From Alphaproteobacteria bacterium (GTDB taxonomy: Bacteria > Pseudomonadota > Alphaproteobacteria > RS24): a stretch of 6,766 nucleotides of DNA. The position numbers were made by a program, and so were the translations under genes. The stretch covers positions 1 through 6,766 of the forward strand of contig JAAOIL010000010.1 in assembly GCA_015163825.1 (NCBI GenBank). The letters run 5' to 3'. This document shows, one piece after another, positions 5,734 to 6,766 of the stretch (position 1 is the stretch's first letter; every line of letters starts with the position of its first letter). The notes below the pieces were generated by a model. That model saw only the letters and a list, made by a program, of their open reading frames with translations, was not told the DNA's origin and made no database searches.

Positions 5734-6528
5734 ATGTCAAATGAACTTATGCGCGGCAAACGTGGATTGATTATGGGCGTTGCCAATCAGCGTTCCATAG
5801 CGTGGGGCATAGCGAAAGCGTGTGCTGAGGCGGGGGCGGAACTTGCCTTCACCTATCAGGGCGAGGTGCTGGAGCGGCGAGTAAAACCATTGGCAGAGAG
5901 CGTCAACGCTCCTTTGGTTATGCCGTGCGATGTCACAGATGAAGCGAGCATTGACAGGGTTTTTGACACGCTACAAAAAGAATGGGGTCAGTTAGATTTT
6001 GTCGTCCATGCCATAGCCTATGCGGGTAAAGAGGCGTTATCGGGTCGTTATGTTGAGACGACACCTGCCGACTTCGCACTGAGCCTCAACATTTCGTGTT
6101 ATAGTTTCACGGCGGTGGCGGCACGGGCTGAAAAATTAATGACGAATGGGGGGTCGCTTCTCACGCTTTCTTATTATGGGGCGGAGAAGGCTGTGCCGAA
6201 TTACAATGTCATGGGTGTTGCCAAAGCAGCATTGGAAGCGAGTGTGCGTTATCTTGCGGTTGATATGGGGGCGAATAATATCAGGGTCAATGCCATTTCG
6301 GCGGGGCCTATTAAAACACTGGCGGCTTCGGGTGTTGCTGGTTTTCGCTCAATGTTGAAAAAGCATGAAGAGAATGTGCCCTTGCGGCGCAATGTTACGA
6401 TAGAAGATGTGGGGGGTTCGGCTCTTTATTTTCTATCAGATTTGAGCGCCGGTGTATCGGGGGAGGTGCATCATGTTGATTCTGGTTACCACGCAAGCGG
6501 TATGACCTCTTTAGCGAAGGAAGACTAA
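5734..6528 (+). CDS. fabI: Enoyl-[acyl-carrier-protein] reductase (NADH), FabI
   Basis: The 264-residue protein catalyses the last reduction of each FASII elongation round, turning trans-2-enoyl-ACP into acyl-ACP in the cytoplasm. It is a short-chain dehydrogenase fold with the FabI-type nucleotide motif GVANQRSIAWGIA at 15-27, D66-V67 after the third strand, and HAIAYAG at 92-98. The active site has Y147, Y157 and K164, with the Y-x6-K spacing diagnostic of FabI; this matches Y146, Y156 and K163 of E. coli. The PNYNVMGVAKAALEASVRYL and RVNAISAGPIKTLA blocks are typical of alphaproteobacterial FabI. A95 replaces E. coli G93, the residue whose change to Val or Ser gives triclosan resistance; Ala is common here in sensitive FabIs, so no resistance is inferred. 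The stop codon shares one base with the aroC start. Confidence 0.97.
   Translation: MSNELMRGKRGLIMGVANQRSIAWGIAKACAEAGAELAFTYQGEVLERRVKPLAESVNAPLVMPCDVTDEASIDRVFDTLQKEWGQLDFVVHAIAYAGKEALSGRYVETTPADFALSLNISCYSFTAVAARAEKLMTNGGSLLTLSYYGAEKAVPNYNVMGVAKAALEASVRYLAVDMGANNIRVNAISAGPIKTLAASGVAGFRSMLKKHEENVPLRRNVTIEDVGGSALYFLSDLSAGVSGEVHHVDSGYHASGMTSLAKED
6517..6521 (+). promoter_or_regulatory. Ribosome binding site of aroC inside fabI
   Basis: AAGGA lies 6 bases before the ATG at 6528, within the last codons of fabI. With the TAATG overlap it suggests that aroC is translated from the fabI message, either by reinitiation or from this site. Confidence 0.6.
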
Positions 6529-6766
6529 TGTCGCATAATACATTCGGGCATCTTTTCAGGGTAACAACATGGGGCGAAAGTCATGGCGCTGCCATTGGCT
6601 GTGTGGTTGATGGTGTGCCGCCTCGCTTACCTTTGAGTGAAAATGATTTACAAGTCTGGTTAGACAAACGCCGCCCAGCGCAATCTCGTTTCACCACCCA
6701 ACGCAAAGAGGCAGATAAAGTGCAGATATTATCGGGCGTCTATAAAGACCCCGACACAGGCAAGCC
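6528..6766 (+). CDS. aroC: Chorismate synthase, N-terminal part (runs off the window)
   Basis: The first 79 codons are visible and the frame stays open to the window end. The enzyme converts 5-enolpyruvylshikimate 3-phosphate to chorismate using reduced FMN, the last shikimate pathway step. The start MSHNTFGHLFRVTTWGESHG is typical, and residues 16-31 fit chorismate synthase signature 1 (GESHG through VVDGVP), including active-site H19. The substrate/FMN-site block follows as DKRRPAQSRFTTQRKE at 46-61, then ILSGVY. Two minor deviations: RRPAQS where RRPGQS or RRPGTS is usual, and a KDPDTGK stretch after SGVY, where many homologues have a short turn leading to TTGTPI. The ATG overlaps the fabI TAA by one base, giving a two-gene unit. 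Confidence 0.95.
   Translation, partial: MSHNTFGHLFRVTTWGESHGAAIGCVVDGVPPRLPLSENDLQVWLDKRRPAQSRFTTQRKEADKVQILSGVYKDPDTGK

Noticed and set aside
5930..6030. Possible triclosan-resistant FabI because the E. coli G93 position is Ala (A95)
   Set aside because: Ala is common at this position in triclosan-sensitive FabI enzymes; the resistance changes are to Val or Ser.

Overview
The window looks like ordinary chromosomal DNA from an alphaproteobacterium of moderate G+C content. Three things suggest this: an MBL-fold hydrolase tail facing a DUF1499 gene, a short-N-terminus PdxH of alphaproteobacterial type, and pdxH, fabI and aroC lying together. The acyl-CoA ligase closely resembles the marine roseobacter DmdB family, so a marine lineage is plausible but not proven. 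I see no tRNA, rRNA, CRISPR array, prophage or insertion sequence. Coding density is very high: the longest gap between genes is 91 bases, and several genes overlap.

Layout from left to right: (1) the last ~65 codons of an MBL-fold metallohydrolase (+) run 26 bases into the end of a DUF1499 membrane protein gene (-). (2) The DUF1499 gene is the second gene of a minus-strand pair led by a DmdB-like acyl-CoA ligase; the two share one base at a TAATG junction. (3) An amidase-signature enzyme (+) starts 89 bases away, divergent from the ligase. (4) The amidase converges on a FieF-type cation efflux gene (-) with 7 bases between the stop codons and a probable bidirectional terminator lying across both gene ends. 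(5) Upstream of the efflux gene on the same strand is pdxH (vitamin B6 salvage and synthesis). (6) Divergent from pdxH, fabI (fatty acid elongation) leads into aroC (chorismate synthesis) through another TAATG overlap; aroC is cut by the window end.

Most of these are housekeeping functions: FASII reduction, the last shikimate step, PLP synthesis and divalent metal export. The amidase and ligase share a divergent control region and could act in sequence (amide to acid to acyl-CoA), but that is inference.

I did not find a previously undescribed system. The most useful observations are: a split in translation-start style, with pdxH and the efflux gene lacking Shine-Dalgarno sequences but carrying extended -10 promoters at leaderless distance, while the amidase, ligase, fabI and aroC have clear Shine-Dalgarno sites; and unusual substitutions in PdxH, including loss of the Arg that forms part of the allosteric PLP site in the E. 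coli enzyme.
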